Below are positions 6,567-13,301 of a stretch of 13,301 nucleotides of DNA, in pieces. Position 1 is the stretch's first letter; the number at the start of each line of letters is the position of its first letter. This DNA is from JAXIHJ01 sp034189755 (GTDB lineage: Bacteria > Planctomycetota > Phycisphaerae > SM23-33). A program made the translations under genes and the position numbers. The notes beneath the pieces are model-generated. The model was not told the DNA's origin. It made no database searches and saw nothing but the letters and a program-made list of their open reading frames with translations. The DNA lies in NCBI GenBank assembly GCA_034189755.1, contig JAXIHJ010000070.1:1-13301 (forward strand), in the 5' to 3' direction.

Positions 6567-6578
6567 TCGGCCAAAATT
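6562..6578. promoter_or_regulatory. Operator-like inverted repeat over the rpmF start site
   Basis: AATTTT (6562-6567) and AAAATT (6573-6578) form a perfect 6-5-6 inverted repeat that covers the -10 element and predicted transcription start. A repressor bound here would block the promoter. The site is similar to TTTTGGCCAAAA at 2208-2219. No regulator gene is present in the window, so this remains a pattern-based guess. Confidence 0.3.
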
Positions 6579-6599
6579 CAGCAGAAAAGGTTTTTGCTG
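6579..6599 (+). other. Stem-loop in the rpmF leader
   Basis: CAGCA at 6579-6583 can pair with TGCTG at 6595-6599, extended by A-U pairs between the AAAA and TTTT runs with a bulged G. It lies 5 to 30 nt into the predicted transcript. It could be a transcript-stabilising hairpin or an early regulatory structure of the L32 mRNA; nothing more can be said from sequence. Confidence 0.25.
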
Positions 6600-6657
6600 A
6601 TAGAGAGGCTGCCGGTTGAAGCCGAGTAGAAACATTTCATAAATAAGGATTTGTAAG

Positions 6658-6840
6658 ATGCTGCCTACGCAGAAAACTTCTCGCAGCCGCACACGCCGCC
6701 GGCGAAGCCACCATGGCAAAGCCGCTGCGAATTACGTCGATTGCCCCCGTTGTCATTCACCAAAGCTGCCGCATGCGGCCTGCGACAATTGCGGCTACGT
6801 CCGGCCGGGACTAAGCCTGAAGGTCAAAGAGGAGAGCTGA
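6658..6840 (+). CDS. rpmF: 50S ribosomal protein L32
   Basis: L32 is a small protein of the large ribosomal subunit. The 60-residue product has the typical very basic N-terminus (residues 6-21 are rich in Arg, Lys, Ser and His), where the usual KKKTSKSRR-like start reads QKTSRSRTRRRRS. The zinc ribbon is CPRC-N9-CDNCGY (C29, C32, C42, C45), i.e. the four-Cys zinc-binding form. AAGG about 9 bases upstream of the ATG is a modest ribosome-binding site. rpmF directly before plsX is a widely conserved arrangement coupling ribosome and lipid synthesis. The DUF177 protein YceD that commonly precedes rpmF is absent here; alaS lies upstream instead. The plsX ribosome-binding site lies inside the last codons of rpmF, suggesting coupled translation. 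Confidence 0.95.
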   Translation: MLPTQKTSRSRTRRRRSHHGKAAANYVDCPRCHSPKLPHAACDNCGYVRPGLSLKVKEES

Positions 6841-6843
6841 TTT

Positions 6844-7851
6844 ATGCGGATTGGCATCGATGCCATGGGAGGCGATCACGCCCCGGCCGAAGAGATCAAG
6901 GGCGCGCTGGCGGCGCGGGACCTGCTGGGGTCCGGAGACCGGCTTGTCCTAATCGGCGACGAGCCTGCCATGCGCAAGTGCCTCGACGGTACGGAGGATT
7001 GGCAGAGCATCATAGAAATCCGCCACGCCGAGGAAGTTATCCGGATGGACGACTCACCTGTGGAGGGGCTGCGTTCCAAGCCAAACAGCTCGATCGCCAT
7101 TATGGTCCAGATGCACCGCAATAAGGAGCTTGACGCCTGTATTTCTGCGGGCAACACCGGGGCGATTGTAGCTGCGGCGCAGATGCGTCTGCGTCGGCTT
7201 CAGGGGGTGCACCGCCCGGGCATCGCTATTGTTACGCCTACCCTGCACGGGCCGGTGGCGCTTTGCGATGTCGGCGCAAACGTCAACTGCCGCCCGCAGC
7301 ACCTGCATCAGTACGGCATCATGGCGTCGGTCTACATCGAGGCCATTTGCGGCATCGAGAAGCCGCGGGTGGCACTGCTGAGCATCGGCGAGGAGGATGG
7401 CAAGGGCAACGAACTGGTCAAACGCACCCGGGAGTTAATGAAAAACGACCCCAACCTGAACTTCATAGGCAACCTCGAAAGCCGGGACCTGTTCGGTGGC
7501 ACCTGTGACGTGCTGGTATGTGAAGGATTCGTCGGAAACGTGGTGTTGAAGCTGATGGAAGGCATGGCTGAAGGCGTAATCAAGGCCCTGCTGGGCGAGA
7601 TAGCTGCCGGCATGCCCGACCAGGTCGGCGTGATCCAATCCACCGGCCGCGATATCCTTGCGAAATACGACTTTAATGAGTATGGCGGCGCACCGCTGCT
7701 TGGTGTGAACGGCATATTCGTCATCTGCCACGGCGCGACCAATAGCCGAGGCATAATGAACGCCGTACGAGTGGCGGCAGACCTCGTCAAACGACAGGTC
7801 AACCAACGAATTATCAAGCTGCTGTCTCATGGCCAGGAAACTCTTTCATGA
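6844..7851 (+). CDS. plsX: Phosphate acyltransferase PlsX
   Basis: PlsX makes acyl-phosphate from acyl-ACP and inorganic phosphate at the inner face of the membrane, feeding PlsY in phospholipid synthesis. The 335-residue protein starts with the family's hallmark MRIGIDAMGGDHAP and continues with RSKPNSSI, ACISAGNTGA (about 97-106), LCDVGANV, LLSIGEEDGKGN and VCEGFVGNVVLK, ending with YGGAPLLGVNG and ICHGAT(N)S. AGGAG at 6830-6834 lies 9 bases before the ATG, and only 3 bases separate the rpmF stop from this start. The 3' end overlaps fabH by 4 bases (ATGA), so the two are translationally coupled. Confidence 0.97.
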   Translation: MRIGIDAMGGDHAPAEEIKGALAARDLLGSGDRLVLIGDEPAMRKCLDGTEDWQSIIEIRHAEEVIRMDDSPVEGLRSKPNSSIAIMVQMHRNKELDACISAGNTGAIVAAAQMRLRRLQGVHRPGIAIVTPTLHGPVALCDVGANVNCRPQHLHQYGIMASVYIEAICGIEKPRVALLSIGEEDGKGNELVKRTRELMKNDPNLNFIGNLESRDLFGGTCDVLVCEGFVGNVVLKLMEGMAEGVIKALLGEIAAGMPDQVGVIQSTGRDILAKYDFNEYGGAPLLGVNGIFVICHGATNSRGIMNAVRVAADLVKRQVNQRIIKLLSHGQETLS

Positions 7852-8840
7852 GTAAGTCCTACAGAGCGGCAATCACAGGTATGGGGGCAGCCGTTCCCCC
7901 AAAGGTGATGACTAATGCCGATTTCGAAAAGATTTTGGATACTTCCGATGAGTGGATCACACAGCGAACGGGGATCAAGAAACGCCATGTCGTCTCCGAC
8001 GGCGAAGCCACTGTGTCACTTGGCACTGAAGCGGCGAAAAAAGCCCTTGCCGAAGCCGGGGTCGAACCCACTGCTCTCGATCTGATCATCTGTGCGACGA
8101 TCACCCCCGATATGATCTTTCCGGCCTCGGCCTGCTTCATCCAGGAAGCCCTGGGTGCTACAAACGTGCCGGCGTTTGACCTCTCGGCCGCCTGTAGTGG
8201 ATTCGTCTACGGCCTGGCCATCGCCAGCAAGTTCATAGAGACCGGAACGTATCGCAAGATTCTTGTCCTTGGGGCCGAGTCGCTTAGCCGATTCAGCGAC
8301 TACAGCGACCGCTCCAGTTGTATTCTGTTCGGCGACGGCGCCGGCGCGGTGGTGCTGGAACCTACCGAGAAGTTGGATAGAGGTATTCAATACACAGTCA
8401 TGCACGCCGACGGAGCCGGCTGGGACTACATCCACGTGCCGGCCGGCGGCTCACGCACGCCCGCGACGCATGAAACGGTCGAACAGCACCAGCATTTCGT
8501 CAAGATGCGAGGCCGCGACGTCTACAAATTTGCGGTTGAAAAGATGCAATGGCTGCTGGCAGACTGCATGAAACAGTGTCAACTTTCGGTGGACGACGTG
8601 GACCTGGTCATCCCGCATCAGGTCAACAGCCGGATTATCAAGTCAGCTACGAAGAAACTGGACTTTCCGCTGGAAAAGGTATATGTGAACATCGACGAAT
8701 ACGGTAACACCTCCGCAGCGTCGATCCCGCTGGCGATGGATGAGGCCCGTCAGGCTGGGAGAATTCGTCCCGGCTCGACGCTGCTTCTGGTGGCGTTCGG
8801 AGCCGGGCTTACTTGGGCCGGCGCCGTGGTGAAAGTGTGA
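7848..8840 (+). CDS. fabH: 3-oxoacyl-ACP synthase III (FabH)
   Basis: FabH condenses an acyl-CoA primer, usually acetyl-CoA, with malonyl-ACP to begin fatty-acid chains. The 330-residue protein contains the catalytic triad: C116 in DLSAACSGF, H257 in IPHQVNSRI (Val where Ala is usual) and N287 in EYGNTSAASIP. The N-terminal half has DEWITQRTGIKKRH, which forms part of the CoA entrance in the family. The start ATG overlaps the plsX stop by 4 bases and has AGGA about 9 bases upstream. The 3' end abuts fabD: the terminal GTGTGA contains a possible GTG start for fabD. Primer preference (straight or branched) cannot be told from the sequence. Confidence 0.97.
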   Translation: MSKSYRAAITGMGAAVPPKVMTNADFEKILDTSDEWITQRTGIKKRHVVSDGEATVSLGTEAAKKALAEAGVEPTALDLIICATITPDMIFPASACFIQEALGATNVPAFDLSAACSGFVYGLAIASKFIETGTYRKILVLGAESLSRFSDYSDRSSCILFGDGAGAVVLEPTEKLDRGIQYTVMHADGAGWDYIHVPAGGSRTPATHETVEQHQHFVKMRGRDVYKFAVEKMQWLLADCMKQCQLSVDDVDLVIPHQVNSRIIKSATKKLDFPLEKVYVNIDEYGNTSAASIPLAMDEARQAGRIRPGSTLLLVAFGAGLTWAGAVVKV

Positions 8841-8848
8841 CCGCGCAA

Positions 8849-9775
8849 ATGAAAGGGACCACCAAAACAGCTTTTTTGTTCCCCGGGCAAGGCGCTCAGC
8901 ATGTTGGTATGGGCAAGGACCTTTTCGAGGCCTTTGACTCAGCAAGAGAGTATTTTGATCGCGCCGAAGCCGCCACCGGCCTGGCGCTTAAGAAACTCTG
9001 CTTCGAAGGACCGGAAGAGCAGCTTTCGCATACCGATATCGCCCAGCTGGCGATTTTCACTGTGTCGGTGGCCACGCTGAAGTGCATCACCGACACCCCC
9101 GGTTATGTTGCCGGCCTGAGCCTGGGAGAATACACCGCCCTTTACGCCGCCGGGGCGATAGACTTTGAAACCGGCGTCAGACTCGTCGCCCGCCGGGGTG
9201 AGCTGATGCAGCAGGCCGCCACATCTGTGCCTAGCGGTATGGTGAGCGTCCTAGGCCTGGACGAGGAAAAGGCTAATGCACTTTGCCAGGCCGCGGCCGG
9301 GGGACAGATTCTAACCTGTGCGAATTTTAACTGTCCCGGCCAGGTGGTGCTGTCAGGTGAAATGGACGCATGCAAGCGGGCTGAGGAAATGGCCAGGGAT
9401 TTCGGCGCCACCGGCGCGGTGCCGCTAAAGGTCGCCGGAGCGTTCCATTCCCAAATTATGGCTCCCGCTGCCGAAAAGCTCGGCCAGGCCATTGACAAAA
9501 TAGAGCTTCACGACCCACGGCCGTACGTGGTATCTAATGTCGATGCTGAGCCATGCACTCACGCCGGCCAAATCAAGGACAAGTTGGTTCGCCAGCTCAC
9601 CTCACCGGTCCGCTGGCAGCAGTCGATGGAATATCTTTTAGCTGAGGGCGTGGAGCGTTTTTACGAGATCGGTCCCGGTCGCGTGCTGGCCGGCCTGATG
9701 CGGCGGATCCACCGCCGGGTGAATTTCGTCAGCATAAATTCGCGGCAAGCGGTTGAAAAACTAACACAGGATTGA
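8849..9775 (+). CDS. fabD: Malonyl-CoA:ACP transacylase
   Basis: FabD moves the malonyl group from CoA to ACP, producing the extender unit. With ATG 8849 the product has 308 residues, matching the family (E. coli 309), and begins MKGTTKTAFLFPGQGAQHVGMG. The nucleophile is S91 in GLSLGEY; the usual GHSxGE has Leu in place of His, so the common GHS signature is lost although S91 is intact. R116 in ARRGELM binds the malonyl carboxylate, and H200 in GAFHSQIM is the catalytic base. In-frame alternatives are GTG 8837, whose GTGA overlaps the fabH stop, and ATG 8813; neither has a clearly better ribosome-binding site. The gene follows fabH by 8 bases and precedes fabG by 33. Confidence 0.95.
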   Translation: MKGTTKTAFLFPGQGAQHVGMGKDLFEAFDSAREYFDRAEAATGLALKKLCFEGPEEQLSHTDIAQLAIFTVSVATLKCITDTPGYVAGLSLGEYTALYAAGAIDFETGVRLVARRGELMQQAATSVPSGMVSVLGLDEEKANALCQAAAGGQILTCANFNCPGQVVLSGEMDACKRAEEMARDFGATGAVPLKVAGAFHSQIMAPAAEKLGQAIDKIELHDPRPYVVSNVDAEPCTHAGQIKDKLVRQLTSPVRWQQSMEYLLAEGVERFYEIGPGRVLAGLMRRIHRRVNFVSINSRQAVEKLTQD

Positions 9776-9808
9776 GTAGAACTTCCAGCGGAAGCAGCGA
9801 GGAGCAAT

Positions 9809-10549
9809 ATGGCGGACAATGAGAAAGTGGCAATCGTAACGGGTGCCGCGCGTGGCATAGGGCGGGAGATCGTCCGGGAACTGCTAGCGATGGGTATGAC
9901 CGTTGTCGCGATAGACCTGGACGAAGACCGGCTGGCGAAGTTGCCGAAAGAGTTGGGCGATCCCGGCGATAAACTAAACTGCCGTACGATGGACGTTACC
10001 GACAGTGAAGGCTTTGCCTCGCTCATCGGCGAAGTCGCCGAGGCCTATGGCAGGTTGGACGTGCTGGTAAATAATGCCGGTATTACGCGCGACGGACTGC
10101 TTATTCGCATGGAAGATGCCGATTGGGATCTCGTGATGAACGTGAATCTCAAGAGCGCGTTTATAGGCACACGTGCAGTGGCGAGGTACATGATACGGCA
10201 GAAATCCGGTTCGATCGTCAACATCTCCAGCTACTCCGGTCTGGAGGGCAATCGCGGCCAAGCCAACTACGCCGCCTCCAAGGCCGGCCTGGTCGGACTG
10301 ACCAAGACCACCGCCAAGGAGCTAGCCGGCAAGAATGTTCGCTGCAATGCAGTGGCGCCGGGTTTTATCCAGACCGAAATGACAGATGTATTGCCCCAAC
10401 AGGCCAAGGACATGGCCTTGGCGCAAATACCGCTGAAACGCTTTGGCCAAGTAGGCGACGTTGCAAAGGCTGTGGCGTTCCTAGCTTCTGATGCTTCTAG
10501 CTACATGACTGCCCAGGTCCTCAGTGTCGATGGTGGGATGCACACATAA
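9809..10549 (+). CDS. fabG: 3-oxoacyl-ACP reductase (FabG)
   Basis: FabG reduces 3-oxoacyl-ACP to 3-hydroxyacyl-ACP with NADPH. This 246-residue short-chain dehydrogenase has the cofactor motif TGAARGIG (11-18), NNAG (88-91), and the catalytic S141 (in ISSYSG), Y154 and K158 (YAASK). The C-terminal SSYMTAQVLSVDGGMHT is typical of FabG. GAGGAG lies 4 bases upstream of the ATG, giving strong ribosome binding. Many SDR enzymes look alike, but placement between fabD and acpP and the GQANYAASKAG stretch make FabG the clear choice. The length equals the family norm. Confidence 0.96.
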   Translation: MADNEKVAIVTGAARGIGREIVRELLAMGMTVVAIDLDEDRLAKLPKELGDPGDKLNCRTMDVTDSEGFASLIGEVAEAYGRLDVLVNNAGITRDGLLIRMEDADWDLVMNVNLKSAFIGTRAVARYMIRQKSGSIVNISSYSGLEGNRGQANYAASKAGLVGLTKTTAKELAGKNVRCNAVAPGFIQTEMTDVLPQQAKDMALAQIPLKRFGQVGDVAKAVAFLASDASSYMTAQVLSVDGGMHT

Positions 10550-10579
10550 ACATTTGCATTCCGCCCGGCAAGGATGGTA

Positions 10580-10608
10580 TTGCATGGCCTTGGCGGCCAC
10601 GCTATAGT
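10580..10608 (+). promoter_or_regulatory. Candidate acpP promoter with palindromic spacer
   Basis: TTGCAT (10580-10585) and TATAGT (10603-10608) are separated by 17 bp in the 124-bp gap between fabG and acpP. Transcription would begin near 10615, leaving a leader of about 58 nt. The spacer holds the inverted repeat TGGCC-N5-GGCCA (10585-10599), a possible operator. A separate promoter would allow the abundant carrier protein to be made in excess of the enzymes encoded upstream. A perfect TTGACA at 10634-10639 is present further on, but no matching -10 is seen after it. Confidence 0.45.
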
Positions 10609-10673
10609 ACCGCGGCCTGTTCGGAATAAGGTTTTGACAATTAAGGGAAACCTAGTTCAGGGAGAACGCAAAA

Positions 10674-10919
10674 GTGCCCGAAGAAACCGAAGAAAAGGTA
10701 ATCGAGATCGTTGCCGAGCAAATGGGTGTGGACAAAAGCGAAATTACGCGCGAAACATCGTTCGTCAATGACCTAAACGCCGACTCACTCGACACTGTCG
10801 AGCTGGTCATGGAGTTCGAGGATGAATTCGAGTTGAGCATCCCCGACGAAGAGGCTGAAAAGATCCAGACCGTCGGTCAGGCGATCGATTACATCAAAGA
10901 ACACTCCAACAAGGCCTAG
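10674..10919 (+). CDS. acpP: Acyl carrier protein
   Basis: ACP carries growing acyl chains as thioesters on a 4'-phosphopantetheine arm. This acidic 81-residue protein has the attachment site NADSLDTVELVMEFEDEF with the modified S38, and the usual length and pattern of four helices. Translation starts at GTG 10674, preceded by AGGGAG (10659-10664) at a spacing of 9 bases; family similarity begins within a few residues. The 124-bp gap upstream is the largest within the fab cluster and contains a candidate promoter. fabF begins 21 bases downstream. Confidence 0.97.
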   Translation: MPEETEEKVIEIVAEQMGVDKSEITRETSFVNDLNADSLDTVELVMEFEDEFELSIPDEEAEKIQTVGQAIDYIKEHSNKA

Positions 10920-10940
10920 CCGCTGAAGAACGGAGTTTTG

Positions 10941-12194
10941 ATGTCTAATCGCCGTGTCGTACTAACAGGGCTTGGCACGGTCAATCCGCTCGCCCATAAC
11001 GTCGAGGCATTCTGGGCGGACCTGCTGGCCGGAAAAACCGGCATCCGGCGGCTCCAACGGTTTGACCCTTCCGGCTTTACGTCGCAGATCGGAGGAGAGG
11101 TCCAAGACTGGACGGCCGTACCCTCCGACATGATCGATGCGCGCGAATCCAAGCGGATGGACCGGTTTACCCAGTTTGCTGTAGCCTCGGCGATCGAGGC
11201 CGTCCGCGACAGCGGGATCGACTTCAAGACCGAAGACATCGAGCGGTGCGGGGTTATTGTCGGCACTGGAATCGGCGGCTTGCAGGAACTTGAAGACCAG
11301 CACCTGCGAATGCTGAACAAGGGCCCCGGCCGGGTCAGTCCCTTTACCGTGCCGAAACTGATGGGCAATGCCGCTTCAGGTAATATTTCTATTGTATGGG
11401 GCCTGCGAGGGACGAACTTTTGCGTCGTGACGGCGTGTGCATCCGCTACGAACGCCATCGGGGAGGCGATGTGTGTCATCAGGCGTGACGAGGCCGAGGT
11501 GATGGTTACCGGCGGGTCCGAAGCCGCCGTCACAACAATCGGCCTGGCAAGTTTTTGTGCATTGAAGGGCCTGAGCACGCGAAACGACGATCCCGCTCGC
11601 GCCAGCAGGCCTTTCGACAAGGACCGCGACGGCTTCCTGCTGTCCGAGGGCGCTGGCGTGGTTGTCGTTGAAGAACTGGAACACGCCCGCGCCAGGGGCG
11701 CTAATATCTACGTCGAGCTGATCGGTTACGGCACCAGCGGCGACGGCTATCACATTACTGCGCCGGACCCGGAAGGAAACGGCGCGACGCTTGCCATGCA
11801 ACACGCCATCAAGGATGGAAAGGTCGCCCCCGGCCAGGTCGATTACATCAATGCCCACGGCACCAGCACCGAGCTGGGCGACATCGCCGAGACTATAGCC
11901 ATAAAGAAAACCTTCGGTGAGTACGCCAAAAACGGCTTGGTCGTTTCCTCCACCAAGAGCGCGACGGGACACATGTTGGGCGCCTCCGGTGGCGTTGAGG
12001 CCATCGCCACGGCGCTAACTATCTGCAAAGGTGTCATCCCGGCCACGCTGAACCTGGACGAGCCGGACGAACATTGCGACCTGGACTACGTGCCCAAAAC
12101 GCCGCGTGAAAAAAAGGTAGATATCGCCATGTCCAACAGCTTCGGTTTTGGCGGGCACAACGCCTGCCTGCTGCTGAAGCGATTCGAGGGGTAA
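10941..12194 (+). CDS. fabF: 3-oxoacyl-ACP synthase II (FabF)
   Basis: FabF elongates acyl-ACP with malonyl-ACP. The 417-residue protein has the thiolase-fold KAS II layout with C166 in VVTACASATNAIG, H306 in NAHGTST and H344 with K339 in KSATGHMLGASG, followed by the gate-region motif NSFGFGGHN near the C-terminus. RPFDKDRDGF and LSTRNDDP are typical of the FabF rather than the FabB subgroup. ATG 10941 has GGAG (10932-10935) 5 bases upstream; a TTG codon directly before it is an unlikely start. It is the last gene of the fab cluster and is convergent with the nucleotidyltransferase gene 57 bp away. That convergent gap (12195-12251) shows no clear terminator. Confidence 0.96.
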   Translation: MSNRRVVLTGLGTVNPLAHNVEAFWADLLAGKTGIRRLQRFDPSGFTSQIGGEVQDWTAVPSDMIDARESKRMDRFTQFAVASAIEAVRDSGIDFKTEDIERCGVIVGTGIGGLQELEDQHLRMLNKGPGRVSPFTVPKLMGNAASGNISIVWGLRGTNFCVVTACASATNAIGEAMCVIRRDEAEVMVTGGSEAAVTTIGLASFCALKGLSTRNDDPARASRPFDKDRDGFLLSEGAGVVVVEELEHARARGANIYVELIGYGTSGDGYHITAPDPEGNGATLAMQHAIKDGKVAPGQVDYINAHGTSTELGDIAETIAIKKTFGEYAKNGLVVSSTKSATGHMLGASGGVEAIATALTICKGVIPATLNLDEPDEHCDLDYVPKTPREKKVDIAMSNSFGFGGHNACLLLKRFEG

Positions 12195-12251
12195 TTCGGG
12201 TCTCCTTCATTCCCGTTGAAGCTGGCGTTGGGTTTTCTATCGGGCCGTCGG

Positions 12252-13175
12252 TCAGGTTTCGATGAGTTCCCGCGCCATGGCTTGAGCTTCTTTTGGCGAA
12301 CGGATCACCTCGTTCAGTTGTGCGTTGTAGACTGCCCGTAGGATTTGTCCCAGTCTCGGCCCTTCGCGCAGACCCATCCCCATCAGGTCGGCCCCCGTTA
12401 GAAGCGGCGGCGGTGCGATTTTGTCTTTGGGTATGCCCCCTGCCCGCCGGGCGATCTGTCGAGTGTGTGATTCCTTGCCGGTCAGCCGACGCTCTTCGAA
12501 ACGCCACAATGTTCGCAAATGCCCGAAGTGTGGACTGGCTATCAGACGTTTGAAATCGCAGAGAGCAAGCTCCGTTGCTGCCCGCCAGCCAGCCAGGTGC
12601 TTCGAGTAAAATATAAGCTCATCTCGCAAATCGTTGGATGCGCCCCACCGACCGGCGATCTTCCGAATGGTTTTTGGCGGTAGGTCCGCCATCATTGCGC
12701 CTAAAGCCAGTGTAGCGGCCTGCATCTTGGCCACGTGATTGACCCGTGTTGTCGCCACTTGCCAAAGGTCTGTTTGTTCAAACAACTCTGGAAGAACCTG
12801 CTGCGCAAGGCCCAGCTTGTCCATGGCCCGCAGGGCTTGCGCCCCGGATTTGTGCGCAAGCATCTTCCAAAGTTCATCAAAAACTCGCTCCCCGCTGATA
12901 TGGACGATGTTGTGGGCATGTTCTCGCACAGCCCTGGCCGTGGCCGGAGCGATGCGGAAGCACAGTCGTACCGCGAATCGAACCGCGCGAATCATGCGAA
13001 GGTAGTCCTCGGCGAATCGCTCGCCAGGTGAACCGATTGTGCGGATCACGCCATTGTCGAGGTCCTTCCGCCCTCCGACATAATCAATTACCTTTTTGGT
13101 AACGGGGTCATAGAACATGCCGTTGATGGTAAAGTCCCGCCGGAGAGCATCTTGGCGGGGCGTGGCGAATCGCAC
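12252..13175 (-). CDS. tRNA nucleotidyltransferase/poly(A) polymerase family protein, N-terminus missing or out of frame
   Basis: Class II enzymes of this family add CCA to tRNAs or A-tails to RNA. The frame covers the end of the catalytic domain and the RNA-binding part: RRDFTINGMFYDP, DYVGGRKDL, the block RFAEDYLRMIRAVRFA, then ISGERVFDELWKML and a C-terminal LTGADLMGMGL...LGQILRAVYNAQL. The only start codon in frame is GTG 13175 (307 residues, against roughly 400 or more for the family). Yet the upstream codons in this frame still read DGRRPEG (13196-13176), a conserved family motif, and then run without any ATG, GTG or TTG to a TAA at 13301-13299. The nucleotide-binding GGxVRD and DxD motifs are not in the window. 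Either a frameshift (real or sequencing) splits the gene, or it is a pseudogene. CCA-adding and poly(A) activity cannot be separated by eye; the CCA-less tRNA-Arg in this window makes a CCA role plausible. Confidence 0.8.
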   Translation of the reverse strand: MRFATPRQDALRRDFTINGMFYDPVTKKVIDYVGGRKDLDNGVIRTIGSPGERFAEDYLRMIRAVRFAVRLCFRIAPATARAVREHAHNIVHISGERVFDELWKMLAHKSGAQALRAMDKLGLAQQVLPELFEQTDLWQVATTRVNHVAKMQAATLALGAMMADLPPKTIRKIAGRWGASNDLRDELIFYSKHLAGWRAATELALCDFKRLIASPHFGHLRTLWRFEERRLTGKESHTRQIARRAGGIPKDKIAPPPLLTGADLMGMGLREGPRLGQILRAVYNAQLNEVIRSPKEAQAMARELIET

Positions 13176-13301
13176 CCCTTCAGGCCGCCGTCCGTCACCA
13201 CGGCTTCCAGTCCAGCCCTCCTCTGGCAGACACTCCTGGACGAGGAAGTGCGTGCTTCGATACTCCTGACGTTTTATGCTTCCCTCGTCGCCACCGTGTT
13301 A

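Noticed and set aside
12195..12251. Possible bidirectional terminator between fabF and the nucleotidyltransferase gene
   Set aside because: Only a 3-4 bp CCC/GGG pairing precedes a short TTTT, too weak to call a hairpin.
12034..12507. 157-codon minus-strand frame spanning the fabF 3' end and the nucleotidyltransferase 3' end
   Set aside because: It overlaps two real genes, its composition is low-complexity Arg/Gly/Ser, and it has no start signal.
1..13301. Possible CRISPR arrays, insertion sequences, phage genes, or toxin-antitoxin pairs
   Set aside because: No regularly spaced repeats beyond the single heptad array, no transposase or integrase motifs, and no small paired genes were seen; all large frames match housekeeping families.

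Overview
The window is a chromosomal, housekeeping-gene stretch of a bacterium with moderately high GC (high fifties by eye). Gene content and residue variants (GLSLGEY in FabD, a peptide deformylase with HESEH, Cys4-type L32, often weak Shine-Dalgarno sequences) would fit a Planctomycetota member of the Phycisphaerae/Sedimentisphaerales type, but that placement is an inference made without any database search. No phage, transposon, CRISPR or defence genes are visible.

Layout. Left edge (1-400): the first 80 codons of a lipoprotein gene run leftward off the window, preceded on the same strand by a tRNA-Arg(CCG) gene. A short heptad-repeat and promoter region then separates these from ispG (+). 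Next (1517-2989) are two minus-strand genes, a membrane-anchored amidase_2-type cell-wall hydrolase and rnc (RNase III). Divergent from rnc is def (peptide deformylase, +), followed by full-length alaS (3783-6503, +).

The core (6538-12194) is a classical fatty-acid cluster on the plus strand in the order rpmF-plsX-fabH-fabD-fabG-acpP-fabF. A good sigma70-like promoter lies in front of rpmF and a second candidate in front of acpP. PlsX links acyl-ACP to phospholipid synthesis, FabD makes malonyl-ACP, FabH starts chains, FabF elongates them, FabG does the first reduction and AcpP carries the intermediates. The dehydratase, enoyl reductase and acetyl-CoA carboxylase must lie elsewhere. Right edge (12252-13301, minus): a tRNA nucleotidyltransferase/poly(A) polymerase-family gene whose reading frame is interrupted just where its catalytic N-terminus should continue.

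Functional themes are translation and its quality control (tRNA-Arg, AlaRS, deformylase, RNase III, L32, CCA-adding family) and envelope building blocks (fatty acids, isoprenoid precursor via IspG, a peptidoglycan-amidase fold, a lipoprotein). I do not see a convincing new biological system. The points most worth a second look are: the broken or displaced start of the nucleotidyltransferase gene; RNase III with Ala where a metal-binding Asp is expected; the amidase with Ser in place of its third zinc ligand; the overlapping divergent promoters next to a 7-bp repeat upstream of ispG; and operator-like palindromes at the fab promoters.
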